Assembly (NCBI GenBank): GCA_964058845.1
Contig: CAXKVR010000036.1
Coordinates: 372,001 to 436,000, forward strand
Source of the DNA: Carex sylvatica
Lineage: Eukaryota > Streptophyta > Magnoliopsida > Poales > Cyperaceae
Length of the DNA stretch: 64,000 bases
Reading direction: 5' to 3'
A program made the position numbers and the translations under genes. The notes under the pieces were generated by a model. That model had not been told where the DNA came from and made no database searches. It worked only from the letters and a program-made list of their open reading frames with translations. Each line of letters opens with the position of its first letter. Position 1 is the first letter of the stretch. Below, piece by piece: positions 1 to 13,155 of the stretch.

Positions 1-338
1 TTTGTGAATAAAGAGTGATAAATCTGTAAACTGTAATAGCTAACAATATTTAAAAGACATCCTTGGATTGAAAGAAAGCCTTAAGGGATGCAAGTCGTTA
101 GATCTTTAGTTGTTGTTGCTATCGTTTATGTTTTGTAATTGCTTATATCCTATGATAAACTTTTTGCTGGTGTAGGTCTTTTGTTTTCAGGTTTTAAGTT
201 CTGCTTTTTTAGTGGTTTGATCATCTACTTTTATGCATTGTTTAGACTCATGTATGAACTATATTTGGTTTCGTAATGAAACAGGTGGGAAATCTCACTT
301 TTGTCCAAAAAAGAAAAGAAAAAGAAACAGAGCTTTTA

Positions 339-650
<312 letters not shown>

Positions 651-934
651 TCACAAATCAATTCTTTAATCAAAATATTGTTTATGTATTCATGGGATTG
701 ATTGATCAATTATATATTGGAGTTCAGAAAGTAAAAAGAAGAAACACAAGTATATATATATACACCTGAGTCCTATTATAATATTTGACTACTGGATATA
801 GATCTATACACACCTGGATACATATTACCATGATATAATATGACTGCAGCATCTGAACAGTAATATCAACAAAATGTACTAATTTTACTCTTTTAAGGAC
901 AGTTATTCTTTGATGAGTGAGGCTATGGTAATAT

Positions 935-1517
935 CAAGCTTCTAAATAGCTAGCTATAGAGGTTTTGGACCCAAAAAGCTAAGCTACGGGCTAAAACTGC
1001 GCTAATCAAGTTATGGCCGCTATAGCGGTAATAGCGGTCCGCTATGCTACATGGTTTATGATTTTGCAAATTTTTTTTTTTTTTTTCTAAAAACATGATT
1101 TTGCAATTTTAATGGGCCTTAATGTCTAGATTGATTTTTTTTTTTTACTTTATCAAGCTATATCAATACAATGGAACATGTGCGGGCTATACCGCTATAT
1201 CAATTAAATTTTGTATCATACATTAATATATGGTAGTGGTATATTTTGAGTATAAAATATATTGATAGTTTTTGAATTAGAGATATTTTGAATGACAATT
1301 TGAACTTTGTATTGGTTTAATATGAATATTAGAACTTCTTAATAATTTTAAATTTTTTTTCTTGATGAGACATTTTTACTATTGGTAGAAATATAAAATA
1401 TAATTTTTGAATAAAAAAACGCTATTTATAATAGCTTTTGCAATAGCTCCGCTATTCGCTAAACTTTTTTTTTTTTGTCGCCCCGCTATACCGCTATAAG
1501 CGCTATTTAGAACCTTG
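935..1517. mobile_element. hAT-type MITE in GLR intron 2
   Basis: The ends are inverted repeats: the left begins CAAGCTTCTAAATAGC, and the right end read on the minus strand begins CAAGGTTCTAAATAGC. The next bases on both sides are rich in GCTATAGCGG motifs. The flanks GGTAATAT (927-934) and AGTAATAT (1518-1525) match at 7 of 8 bases, the TSD size of the hAT superfamily. The 583-bp element has no coding sequence, so it is non-autonomous. It lies wholly inside the intron and leaves the splice sites intact. Confidence 0.75.
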
Positions 1518-1529
1518 AGTAATATGCAT

Positions 1530-1845
1530 ACTACACAGTGGTCTGCACTGTGGACCAGTACTTTCATTTTGAAAGTCCAAGTAGTCGATTTGAACCATTC
1601 AACATGATCTTCATATGTAAATGTAGTTACATACCAAATTTTATACTTTTTTAGAATTTTTTTACTCTTTGTTTAGATAGCTAGAAACTACCATTCAAAA
1701 GCAATGATTTTCTACCTATTTAAAAAAAGTAAAAAATCTAAATAATAAAATTTGATATGCAAGTACATTTTCATATGAAGATCATGTTTAACTGTTCAGA
1801 ATGACTGTTTGAGCTTAGAAAATAGAAATATAGATCCATAGCATG
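1530..1845. mobile_element. Degenerate foldback element in GLR intron 2
   Basis: The two halves are imperfect inverted copies: 'gaaccattcaacatgatctt' with 'ccaaattttat' on the left, and 'aaatttgatatgcaag' with 'aagatcatgtttaactgttc' on the right. The same arrangement (target-like arms, 'gaccaaattttatatttttt', AT-rich centre) recurs at 6.0, 20.8-22.1 and 40.4 kb, so this is an old member of that family. No TSD was found. Confidence 0.5.
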
Positions 1846-4356
1846 GGTCGATTCGTTATATGCATATTACCATAGCATCACTCTTCTTTTATATATATAC
1901 AACAGAAGGAAATGAAACTATGCATATTCCATAAAGACATACTTACCCCAAGATAAACTTGATACACGTAATCGTCATAACTCAACTTCAGCGAACTCTC
2001 GGAAGTGTCTCCAAAAAGTTTGTACTCAAAAGGGACTGCATAAGGCAATCTCTTTATCGCTTCCTCAAACACATCGATAGCATACCCGTTTGCTATTATG
2101 GCATTTGTCACAGGATCTATCTCCACGTTCATGAATCCAGGTGTCGGAGTCATTCTCACTCCTACACGCAGTTTTCTCCCGCTGACCGGGATCTCCCAAC
2201 CCTTCGGCACTTTAATTGATTCCCCAGGCCAAATGATTGGGTTCAAATCTGGTAATGAAGTCGAGTAAGTCTTATTAGAATTTGCATCTACTCTTCTTGA
2301 TAGTCCTTGTTTTTCTCTCCAATATCCAATTCCCCTTATCCCTGTTCCAACCACATTTATTATTTCAAATGTAGAGTACTGCAACTGCCCATCTCTCAAT
2401 TCAAAATTGCCATTCAATCCTTGAAACTTGATGTTGGAAATTGCCTTGAGAAGTTGTGGTCCATTAGAGAAGACAGGCAAGTGCACACAACTCGTAAAGT
2501 TCTCTTCAAGTTTCGTACTTTGAACCCCAACCTTTTCTACTGCCATTGCCAGTGCGTTAACTGTGTCGTAGGCCCAAATGGCAGATATAGTAACTTCGCA
2601 GGGTTCATCCTTGGGGTTGTCTTCTTGGAATCTCTTTCTCCACCTTGTTGCAAAGTTCTCCAACTTCACTATCTTGGGTACATAAGGTCGTACCCCGAGA
2701 GCTCCACTCATTGCACTGACTACATTTCGATTGAAACATTCAATGACATTCACCAATCCATTCGTCATGATCCATACATATCCTTCCTCCATCATCCCTA
2801 GTTCTTTGGCATTTAAAAATAATGTAGCGCCCTTGGAAGGCGTCATGTGTACAACAAACACCCTTGTTTGCATAGTCTGTAACTTGTAGAGCTCTTCTTG
2901 GATTTGGCCATCAGTTGACGATTCACTTATTAAGCTGCGATACGGAATTCGGACATCAATCTCTTGGAGTGCGTCGGCAAGGAAGGGTATTATACCTCTT
3001 CCGAATTCAGTATCTTCATAGATCGGAACTACCTCTCGCCATCCATAGGATTTGATGAGCGCAGCAATGGCATGCACTTCAGCAGCATCATTTATTGTAG
3101 TTCTTATAAAATAAGGCAAATGCATGGATGAAAGGGTGGGGCTTGTTGCTGAGAATGATATAACCGGTACCTGCGTTTTGTTACCAATTTTGGATATCAT
3201 GACAGCTTGAGAGGATTTCTGAGGTCCTATGATGGCTTCAGTCTTCATGTTCTGTAGCAAATCTAGTGCTGCATGTAGATAGAAACCTCTAATTAGGAAC
3301 CTAATTTGGATCTTCTTCTTTTTTTGAAAATACTGACAGTGGAAACCTAACTTGGATCAAGGATAGGTTTTAGGATGAGCAAAGTGTGGATAATTGGTAT
3401 GGATGAAGTAACAAATGTCACATAAGTGAATAGATGTGATAATTTGTCAAGCTAAAGATACAGAAAAATCAGAAAAGAAAGAAAAGGAATAGAACAAGTA
3501 GGTCAAGAACTCGAGATAAATCATCGTCAATGGGGAAAATTTACTCTTCACCCTTCATCAATCTTTGATTATGGGAAGTGTGTGTGTGGGTGAAGTGGGG
3601 GTGCTCATTGCTTAGGTGGCCATATGTACGAGGTGCCAGTCTGCGGGCATTAGGTTCAATTTGTATTAGACACAGATTTCTCTACTATTGCTATCACGCA
3701 GTCTTACTTAATTTTATACATGAAACTTCTTCATCAAAAATTTCTTTAAAATGTTAGTAGTGCTATGATTGTATACAATTATACAATTAATGGATCTAAT
3801 GGCACATTTTTTTGGCATTCACTACTTAATTGTGCAATATAATTACACAAAGTATGTAGCTACAGGTAGTACATGTTAGCGTGTCGACTTAGAGCAAATT
3901 AGCATTTAGGTTTTCTACAAGGTGGTGTGGCCTATTTCATCATCTGTGCGCATAATATCAGTACCACTTAAAAAACCTGTTTATTTATTTCTACAATAAT
4001 AGTAACACTAAAAATTATCAATAAATGTTTGAATACGTACCTGCTGATGAAGCTTGAAGGTCGTCGCTGTTCGCATCTCTCCCATGTAGCCTAAGCCTGG
4101 TTCTGTAATTCTCATGCGTCATGTAGAAATCTTCTACAGCCATTGCAATGCTTGTTTGGCCAATTTTGCCTACAAGGGTTGTAGAATCAAGTATAACTCC
4201 AACATGAAATTGAGCTGGTGTGAGGTTGTTTGAAGGTTGAGATGTAGCAACTGAAAACAAGGTAACAATATAGAAGAAAATTGTTAGCTTGATTGGGCTC
4301 TCCATTTTTAGCATCAGGCTCATAGCTAGAGTACAGTATGTTCCTCCAATGCTGCT

Positions 4357-4365
4357 TATTTTATA
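4357..4365 (-). promoter_or_regulatory. Possible TATA box of the GLR gene
   Basis: The minus strand reads TATAAAATA, 34 to 52 bases upstream of the candidate start codons at 4323, 4314 and 4305. This is a normal position for a plant TATA box if the leader is very short. It is a single match in AT-rich DNA, so it is weak evidence. Confidence 0.35.
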
Positions 4366-4446
4366 ACGTTTCCAGAAAGCATATACCTGATAGGACTTTG
4401 ACAAAGTCAAACAAAAGAAGTGAATATAAATATGTGAACCACTCAT

Positions 4447-5778
4447 GCACTTGCACTCAAAATGTGTTTATACTTCTCTCAAAAACATATTAATTTATTC
4501 TCGATGATAAGAATGTTTATAACTTGCACTTCTAGCTAGCTGATGACTTTTTGAAAGTTGTATTTATTTAATTATTCAACAAAGTTTTTAACTAAAATTT
4601 ATTTATAATCATTCAAAAAAGACAAAAATATTAACACTTTGTATACTAGATATAAATATTTACGAATTCAGATATGAATAGTTTCTACTTTAAGTACAAA
4701 CACTTTTTGATATTGCAAATATATATAACGAGTGCAGAACATAGGTGCAATAATAATTTCTCTATTAATATTGCAAATTGCAGTGATCAAATTTAACAGA
4801 CTTGATAATAAAGTGATCAAATTTGTACAAACATCAATATTTTTTATATAAGAAAAGATTCTCTACTATATCTATGAAAAAAAAGAGTTGCATCAGTGAC
4901 AACAACAATATAACTTTCCAAGTATATCATAGTGTTCCTCATTCCAAGTTGCTCTAAAGATAATGTGCAACTAAGTTTTGCTACATTAGATGGACCTGAA
5001 ACATGAAGATAATGCTATTGTGTCTAAAATATCTTGAACACATAAGAGGCAATCAAACCTTACTGAAATAAGAAATCCTTTACGGTTATTTTGTTTATTA
5101 AAGGATCCCGTGCACTTCATCATCTTTTGGATGCTATTTTTGAGAACTGAATATGCGTCTCTATGTAAAGATATAGGAGCTAATGCCACTGTACTAAATT
5201 CGTTATTCATAAATCCTTTATGGTTGTTGAAATTTGCAAGATGAGATCTCCATCTTTCTCTGAAAAAAAAGTATTAAAATTAGCTAGTCTTATCTCTTGA
5301 CCAGTACTAATCAGTAGTAGTCAAGTTAAATATAGTCTGTTTCAACTTTGACATTATCACATGCAAGCAATTAATATAGAGTGGAAGTACTGATGGGAAT
5401 CTGGAATAAGTCATATATTTTTCTGTTGAAAATTTGCATGATTGAAAGTCATCTCTAGAACCTGGTGGTAGCTAGTGTATATATGATCCTAGCTTCTATT
5501 GTCATTTTCTTGGACTGAATTTCTGCTCTCCAACAAATTTGGCACTTAGCAAAAAAATATATCGGAAAGATAAGAATGTATATTAGCTGCGCCAACGATA
5601 ATTTTTAGTAAATAAAAAAATTAGAGACTGTCAATTTTTGAGTGACAATTATTTATTTTGACTCTCGGGTTTGGACTGAAAATCTCTTGAATTCAGAACT
5701 GAAAATGATATATATCTGCATTAGTTACTTTTCATGGAAACTATGTGTGGTGCAAAAAGCAAGAGTACGTCGATCATG
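4447..5778. other. Intergenic, no gene seen
   Basis: AT-rich sequence upstream of the GLR gene. No coding similarity, RNA gene or clear repeat was recognised. The short open frame at 4986-5210 (minus) has no recognisable domain. Confidence 0.5.
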
Positions 5779-5946
5779 CATATCGTCTGAGGTGACATAA
5801 TATTTATGTTTAGATCCAGACCATTCAATTAAAATTCAGGCCAATCGGACCGAGGTGGAATGCACGTAACCTTTTTAATATTCGTGCACATTCTCATCGG
5901 AAGATCTGAATCTAAACAAAAATATTATGTTACCTTAGGTCATATG
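5779..5946. mobile_element. Short inverted-repeat element (MITE-like)
   Basis: The left arm contains 'aggtgacataatatttatg' followed by 'tttagatccaga'. The right arm holds the inverted equivalent, 'tctgaatctaaac' and 'atattatgttacctta'. Total length is about 168 bp. A related right-hand half occurs at 43051-43143, including the shared interior 'ggaatgcacg' and 'tttaatattcgtgca', which shows a dispersed family. No clear TSD. Confidence 0.55.
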
Positions 5947-6040
5947 AATTCCAAAAACAAAGTACTTTAGGTTTTATTTCTCATAATTAACTAATTTAAT
6001 TATTTTATACAAATGAATCTCTCTTTCTCTTTCTATATAT

Positions 6041-6405
6041 ACTCTACTTACATAAGCATATGAGGACATATGCTTATAAGTTGTTTTTGAATTTTTAATA
6101 TTCAAATAATCGATATAAAATGCTCAACATGTTCTCCATATTAAAATATGCTTAAAGACCAAATTTTACATTTTTTGAAAAAAAAGAATTTTTCAAAACA
6201 AGAGCTTAATATGATAAAAAAAAAAAAAAAATCTGAAAAACACTGTTTTGAAAAATTCTAAAAAAATAGTAAAGAAATTCCAAAAAATGTAAAATTTTGT
6301 TTCCAAACAAATGAATATGAAGAACATGTTGAGCACTTTAGATTGACCATTTGGACATTGAAAACGCAAAAATAACTTATAAGTATATGCTTATGTAAGT
6401 AGAGT
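6041..6405. mobile_element. Palindromic foldback element
   Basis: The left end 'actctacttacataagcata' pairs with the right end 'tatgcttatgtaagtagagt'. The inverted arms continue inward through 'atgcttataagtt' and 'gaccaaattttacatttttt'. The element is almost entirely palindromic, 365 bp, and belongs to the family seen three times at 20.8-22.1 kb. TA-rich sequence lies on both sides. Confidence 0.65.
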
Positions 6406-6429
6406 AGCCATCATCATCATCATATATAT

Positions 6430-6690
6430 ATGAGAAGAGTTAAAATGCACCCTCCCTTTTGTGCTTCTAACGTACATCCTCCCATTGTATTTTTATTTTC
6501 AAAGTTAAAATAGTCGATTTGAACCTTCCAACGTGTTATTCATATTAAAATGTACTTGGAGACCAAATTTTATATTTTTTGAAATTTTTTACTATTTTTT
6601 TCAGAATTTTTGATTAAATTAAACAACAATAAACAAAATTCAACAAAGTGATGATTTTCAAAAATTTGAACCTTCCAACCGTTCTTTTAG
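6430..6690. repeat. Partial foldback element
   Basis: It carries one arm of the same family ('tagtcgatttgaaccttcca', 'tacttggagaccaaatttta', 'gaaattttttactat') but no matching inverted half. It may be truncated. From 6691 to about 7300 nothing is recognised. Confidence 0.45.
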
Positions 6691-7523
6691 CTTGGCACAA
6701 ATCTTAAAGCAACTCCCTACAGTCACAGCAGCTACTAAATTAAGTTTGATCTGAATAGACTTAATATGGACACGGACTCCCCGCTTCACTGTATATTTGG
6801 GGAAGAAATAACTGTTTGTTTTTTAGTGTACATAGCTGTCAAATTAAGTCATTTAGAATGATTCAAAACCGGAAAAAGGAAAATTCATCCAGGTTGGACT
6901 TTCAAATGTATATTGACAACAAGCGCGCTTTCCCTGTTGTCGTTGTTGTAGACCGTCTGATTGATCTATCCAATGACTCTAAGAAAAATCAACTGAGAGT
7001 AGAGTGAGAAAAATGGCACGGCACGTTTTTTCCATACTAACTGAGAGTGTGATCTACTTCCGCACAGGGGAAAAAGGGTAGGCCTCATATATGTTGACGA
7101 GATTTAAATTTGAGTTCAATAGATAACTCTTTCGTCTGATTTATTTTAAGAGACGTGTACGCTTAATCTTAATCTGCACAAATATTAAATCAAGAATGCC
7201 CAATTTGGCATGAATTATCACACTAGTATATGCAGTCGCATTCTAACGGTAACGAGGTGCCTCAATTTTTCTCCAACTTAACTCGTTCCTGTTCTTCTTA
7301 TTATTAATTTTTTTTCGGAGGAAAAATATGGATCTTGTCTGTATTTGATTAATAATCGCGGTTACAAAGAGTTTGTAGCTGCATGTCGAAACTAAACACG
7401 AGGTGCTCAAATAAATTTGAACAAAACAAATGGGAAACTAACGAAAAGCAAAGAGGAATGAAAATCTAAGAAAGCATATAAATAAAACTGAAAATAAGCT
7501 AAGAATTAAGGTTTATTGGTCCG

Positions 7524-8203
7524 TCAATCTTCTCCCGATGGTTCAACATGGCGAAATAACAATTGCGCCACTTCTTCTAGCAATTCTTCATGTGTTTTAT
7601 GTGAATCTCTGAAGATTCTCGCACACCTTTCCCTCCAGATAACAAACATCTCGACCAGTAGCGTTCCTCTTTCCTTTTTGTTGTTTGTCAATTGCATCAG
7701 TGCTTCTATTGGTTGAGATCTCATGTGAGTTGCGATCGATGTCCATGAGTCGGTACATCTCCTTAGCAAAAGTACACCGTGCCATCATGTGATGCGTCGA
7801 TTCCTCGTCCTTACGACACATAACACACATGTTTGTAATAGGCCAACCTCTTTTTCTTAGATTGTCTATTGTCAGCAGCTTGTTGTTAGCCAGGAGCCAT
7901 CCAAAGAACTTTATCCTTGGTGGAACCTGTAGCTTCCATAGCCGGTTTACATGAGTTGAGATTTCTGGCTTAGTTTTAATGGCTCGGTAAGCACTTTTCA
8001 CCGAGAATACTCCAGTGTCTGTCCTATTCCATCTGATGTCATCCTGGGTTTGATCATTGTGTGTTACCACCCTTGCTAGGTATCTTGTGAGTGTTAGGAG
8101 TTCCTCTTGTGCTGTTATTGTGATGACTTGTTGAAAAAGTTCTCTGATCGGGCCTTGCATGGATTCCCTTAAAGTAATTGTAGTATCTAAGTCATGCGAG
8201 AAC
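7524..8203 (-). pseudogene. LINE retrotransposon, C-terminal part (zinc-binding region), frameshifted
   Basis: This is the 3' part of a non-LTR retrotransposon polyprotein. The protein runs from FSHDLDTTITLRE through the typical post-RT zinc-binding region (SVKSAYRAIKTKP, LWKLQVPPRIKFFGWLLANN, LRKRGWP, then CVMC with a downstream His and Cys). Near 7770 the reading shifts to another frame and continues as a LINE C-terminus (VEMFVIWRERCARIF, ELLEEVAQLL) to a stop near 7524. The amino-terminal half is 15.6 kb away at 23825-24474, split by an LTR element. The frameshift and 5' truncation make it inactive. Confidence 0.85.
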
Positions 8204-8369
8204 TGTTAGAAATTTATTTTAAAACTCAAAATTTATATAAATAAATACTAATTTTTATATTAATGTTTTTTAAAGTTTATGAGTTACAGAGCTTAATTTC
8301 TTTGATGCACGGATATATACACAATTAAATGGCATTTATTCTTTTAATTGTTATTAATAAAAAGAAACG
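8204..8369 (+). repeat. 5' LTR, first piece
   Basis: It matches 23056-23221 of the 3' LTR with only a few substitutions (for example 'gagttacag' against 'gacttacat'). Homology stops at 'aaaaagaaac', where a foreign LTR-like sequence begins. Confidence 0.85.
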
Positions 8370-8372
8370 GTA

Positions 8373-10029
8373 TGTCACACCCCGCAGCCACGGGTTGCAA
8401 CAGTCTCATGCCGTAAGTATACAATTCCGTGTATACTTACAAAGCATTACATCATTCACTCAGAAATACACCACAAAATAGATAAAACATATCATATGTA
8501 TACATATAATAAAAATCTCAGCATACGAGACTGGTACAAGTGTAACAATCAAAGCTATCCCCTACGAATACCAACCGTCAGGTATGACATAGAGATCTAT
8601 ACAACAAAAATCAGCACCTATAACTATATCTCTAGTCCAACAACAAAACTATAGCTATGGTAAGGGTGACATATACCGGGGGCCTAATACTCACGTACCT
8701 CCTCAGACCCAGTCCCAGTCGCACTGCAACCTGTACAAGTACCCAAAGGGTGGGGGTGAGAATTTCATTCTCAGTGCGAAATTTGCCACATACAGGTTAT
8801 TGGACTTGCAATCAGACTCTATTTTCACAATACAAACCCATACGAAATCACGTTCACAGTTCTACCACAATATCTATATATTTATATGAATGAATGCATA
8901 TGCTTGACAACAGATAATTAATTGAAATTCAACCAATGGAATATTCAAATCGAACGAGAACGAGAACATAATAGGCTTAAATCATTTTTAATAAGGCTGG
9001 TAGCACCTACAGATGTTCCACCGAGCTGGACCCTTTTTATCTGACCCTCGTCTGTAGGGTTACTGACACCTACAGACGTACCACCCATCTGGACTCAAGA
9101 TATCGCAATATTCAATTGACCTTCCAAATGCATTATCCCGTAGGATAGTACCACTGAGCCACAGACGTTACACACAAGTCATCCACAAACATCATCACGA
9201 TCACAATCAAAATCACATATAAACATGTATATAGTCACCCACCCCTCGTCCCAACTGGTGCTGGGAAACAGGAGGGCCATTCACCTAATGCGCCAGAAGG
9301 ATCCTGGGATCAAAGTCAGCTGATACAGCTTAACTTTGCAAATTTCATTCACAGGGTCAAAGTCAGCCATACGGCTCAACTTTACCAATTCATCTCAATT
9401 ATTCTCACAATCGACAGTTTGTGGTGACTTTCAACCAAAAATCAGATCACAGAATACAATTCAATTTGACAACCAGACGCACATGCAAATCAATATATCA
9501 CATGATATCCAACAATTATGCAACATAAATCAAACATTCAACATGACAATTCGAGTAATAATCTAATTTATAAAAATAAAACATCAGACAAGTCCAAGAA
9601 CCCCGCACCTGATTACGACGAGCGTACAGCGAAGCTACGGGTCAGGCGTCTCGAATTGCTCTGCAAAGTCTGGCTCTACCGAGCTTACCCCTATATAATA
9701 CGGGTTCATTTGGTTTAGACTTGGTTTAAATGATCAGAAGGTTCGGTTGGGTGACACGAGTCATTTCCTATTTTTCTTAACCGAATTTGTTTGCTCATTT
9801 TATTCGTTTCCTTACTTAACACTTCTTAACCATCACGCACTTATGCGATTAGGTCCTTTAAACCATATAAAATCTCAATTTGGAAACAATTCCTTTACAG
9901 ATTGGTTAAAACCTAATTTGGTCGAAATCTGACTTAGCCGGTACACGTGCTTAGCATTTAAGGATCAAATATAACCCTACCGATTACAAGTCTAATTGGT
10001 CGGTCTAGCCTAATCAATCATTCGCATTT
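8373..10029 (-). mobile_element. Fragment of another LTR (Tekay/Del-like chromovirus ends)
   Basis: It starts TGTCACACCCCG, which on the minus strand is the GGGTGTGACA end usual for Tekay/Del chromovirus LTRs. The minus strand also has the motif order often seen in such LTRs ('gcactgagaatgaaattctc', then 'ccaccctttgggtacttg'). The fragment has no coding sequence. It ends abruptly at 10029, where Athila LTR sequence begins, and no partner LTR is in the window. The family assignment rests on end motifs alone. Confidence 0.5.
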
Positions 10030-11811
10030 CTAAAAAAGTTTCAGTACAATAAGATGTACCTTTTAAACCTTAAACACTTTTGAGTCAAATTGCAAGTGCA
10101 CAATTCTATCAAAGTAGTATTTTAGGTATCGATCCACAGGGAGTATGGAAAATACTTAGTTTTAAACTCTAAACAATTAATTTCAGAAAATAATAAAGAA
10201 GTAAAGTGCAATAAAAAAGAATAGGGGGGTTTTGTTTAAGTAATCCTAAAGGTTGGGTTCAATACCCGAGAATAAGGAATAGTAAACAATAGATGTAAAT
10301 GAAATGAAAGAAAGAAATATTGGTTTGCTTTCAAGTTGAGAAGATCTAGGGGTGTTTGGTCTACAATCCCTTGCTAATTCTATCTATTCAGAATTTGCTT
10401 GAATTCATGTATGATTTGACGAGGTTTCTAACCTAATATGTTATTAAGGGTCACTTTCGTGAATTAATAACGTGCCTAGGTAATTCGGACTTCACGATTA
10501 GGTCCTTCACCCTAGCTACCTAGATCATAAGCTCTTGTTAGTCTCTCCTCTCCTCGAGTATTGGTACTTCTCAATTAAGTCCATGATACCAATATCCGAC
10601 TTGATTTGAGATGTCATAATTAGGGTTTGACTTCACGGTTAGGTCCTTCACCAAGTCCCTAATCTTAATTTCTGTAGTTCCGGCTTAGATTAAATTGGTT
10701 AGAATCTTAATCAAAACCTAGGATATTTTGCATTCATAATTTGGTACTATCCTATTGATCACAGTCAATTTTAGTTCTTTTGAAACTAAAACGGGATACT
10801 ACAATTCAAGTACTAACTATGTAATTAACACAAACTATTAAATCACAGAAATTAACAATCAAATCCCATAAAACAATCATAATAAAAGCAAATAACCAAA
10901 TAAAATAGAATTAAACAAGTTCATGCATGATGACCTAAACCCCTAGAGAGAGAACTACTCCCTCTTGGAGAGATCCATTACAAAAATTGGCAAAGTAAGA
11001 AGAAATGATTACACCCTTTAACAAATCAAAGACCTCTATCTTGCCGAATCTTGCTCAGGAAATCCTTCTTCTCCTTGCTTGAAAGCTTTCCTTACTCCAG
11101 AATTTATCGCTAAGTATGTGTAAAGAGAGAGAATGATGGTGTGTTGGTTCATGGTGGTGTGTTGATTGATGTCCTTGAATGGGGAAGAACTCTCTCCTTT
11201 ATAGCCAAGGACTATGCTCGATTTAGAGACTAGAAGGTGGGGTTAGTGGGTGCTCTGTTTACATTGCTTCCCCGGCAAGCATGTGTATTTCTGGCAGTAA
11301 AAACGCGTCCATAAAGCGCCAAAAATAGAAAAACTGTCAAACCGGGCAGTTATTGGCTTTCTGCGGGTCCAGTGCGGATGGATGACTCGCACTGCGGGTG
11401 GCTTCACCTGCACTGGGACAAGTTTCCTTATTTAACTTCTGCGAATTTCTCTGGGTGCGGGTGACACTGCGGATGGATGACCCGCACTGCGGATGGGTTC
11501 TGTGCTTTTCTGAAATCGATAAGTATTGAGTGCGGCTGGGCTCATCCACACTGGCCCTGAGTGTGTCCGCACTAGGCTCGGACTTTTTCTCTGCGCAGTG
11601 AGTGCGGCTGGGTTGATCCGCAGTGCGGGTGGCTGATCCGCACTGGGGGGTATTTTTGCTATTTTGCATCATTTTCTGCATTGAAAAGCCAAATAACCGC
11701 AGTAACTTGATTCTAGGTGTATTTTAATCACTTTATATTATAAATACAAGATAATTGGTGTTATTTCATGATAAAATCTAGATCAAATGTATATATAATT
11801 TATGCTTATCA
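10030..11811 (-). repeat. Athila-like 3' LTR
   Basis: Positions 10030-10975 match 16863-17815 almost base for base. The right end is TTATCA next to AAATCCCCC, the complement of the polypurine tract. The LTR is about 1.8 kb and contains a GC-rich minisatellite near its U3 start. The left end lacks the TGATACGTG terminus present in the other copy. Confidence 0.85.
11340..11655. repeat. GC-rich palindromic minisatellite in the Athila LTR
   Basis: Repeated variants of 'agtgcggctgg' and 'tgatccgcactg' alternate, so each unit is itself nearly palindromic (TGCGG...CCGCA). The GC content is far above the surroundings. The open frame across it on the minus strand is a by-product of the repeat. A related block lies in the protease-side coding region at 13395-13530. 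Confidence 0.75.
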
Positions 11812-13115
11812 AAATCCCCCAAACTTGAACCTTGCTTGTCCTCAAGCAACATCTAAACTCGGACTACAATTCAATCCTTAATTTAACCCCAATATCAAGT
11901 ATACATTTCTTCCAAAAAATTTTACGAAAAATTTGTATGATCTTGCCAAAAATTTAGAAACTTCAACGTAAATTTTTACAAATCTAAAGTTCAACCCTTG
12001 GTTAATCATAATTCACCCCACAATTTGCTTACTCTAACTTTTATTTCCTTAAAGACTTAAAACTTGTAAACTTCGAAAATCTAAACTTATTACAAAAACT
12101 TCATACTTATTTTGCATAAATTCTTTCAAAATCCCCCAAGCTTGGAACAAGCTTAGGTTAGAAATTCGCGGACTTCGTGTGTTGATATTTTCAAAATTCT
12201 TTTCTTCTTTTGTTGCTTTTTATTTTATGACACTATAATTCTTTATCCTTAGAACAAAACCTGTTAGTTATAAGTAGTTAACCATACCCAACCGTTTTAA
12301 TTCAAAAGTGCATTTTGCATTGCTCTTGGTTCAACCCTTCCATGACACGAACCTACATGGTTAGTGCAAACCCGGTCACTTTATCGGGCAAACTAGCAGA
12401 GCAAAGTGTCGATAACTCATTGCTACAAGTACGTCATGTCGCTGTAACATAAGCAAGCGAAATCTTAAAAAATTTATCAAAAAAAAAAAATTATCTTTTA
12501 CTATTTTTCAACATTTTTGCAAAAATATCATGAATACACACATCCTTAGGCATTAATTCATACCTATGGATATCCCGATCTTTCTAAATTCATTTTCCAC
12601 ATTTAAGTCGTATTTTCAGAAACAAATTTAAATCCTTAAGTTTCCATTTTCGTAAATCTTTATTTCCACAAAGTTTTTCGCCAAATTATGTGGTTATTTC
12701 TAATTATTCCAAGGGTATTACTAAAAACTCGTTAAAATTCGCATCAAAATTTCTAATTTCCGTCAATCACGCAAATTTATCAAAAAATTGTTGTTTTTTC
12801 CAACTTTTAACACAGAAATTAAACATGATTTTATATTTTATGCCTAATTAGACAATTAAGTCCAATTATGCAAGACTCTATTTTTATAATCTCGTAAAAC
12901 ATCTTGACGAATTTGCAATTTCAAGCAATTAAGTTCAAAATCACAAATCCTATTCATGGTCAAGTAAAAGTCAAGGTTATAAATCCTAAATTTTTAAAAA
13001 ATAAATCTAAAATTAATGCAATGCAAGATACAATTTCTTCCTATCCCCCAAGCTTAAATTAAGCATTGTCTCCAATGCGTAAAAATAAACAAAAGTAAAT
13101 AGGGAGAAACATGAA
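11812..13115. other. Athila-like element, non-coding 3' region
   Basis: AT-rich with no open frame. Two copies of 'atcccccaa(g/a)cttg' (11813, 12131) and a third at 13044 ('atcccccaagctt') resemble repeated purine tracts on the minus strand, as seen in Athila relatives with long 3' regions. Confidence 0.55.
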
Positions 13116-13155
13116 CTACTCTATTGGCGAAAGGTGGTGGTGGTCCTGCGCGGCC

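Noticed and set aside
11337..11681. Minus-strand frame of 114 codons in the Athila LTR
   Set aside because: Low-complexity translation of the GC-rich minisatellite inside an LTR.
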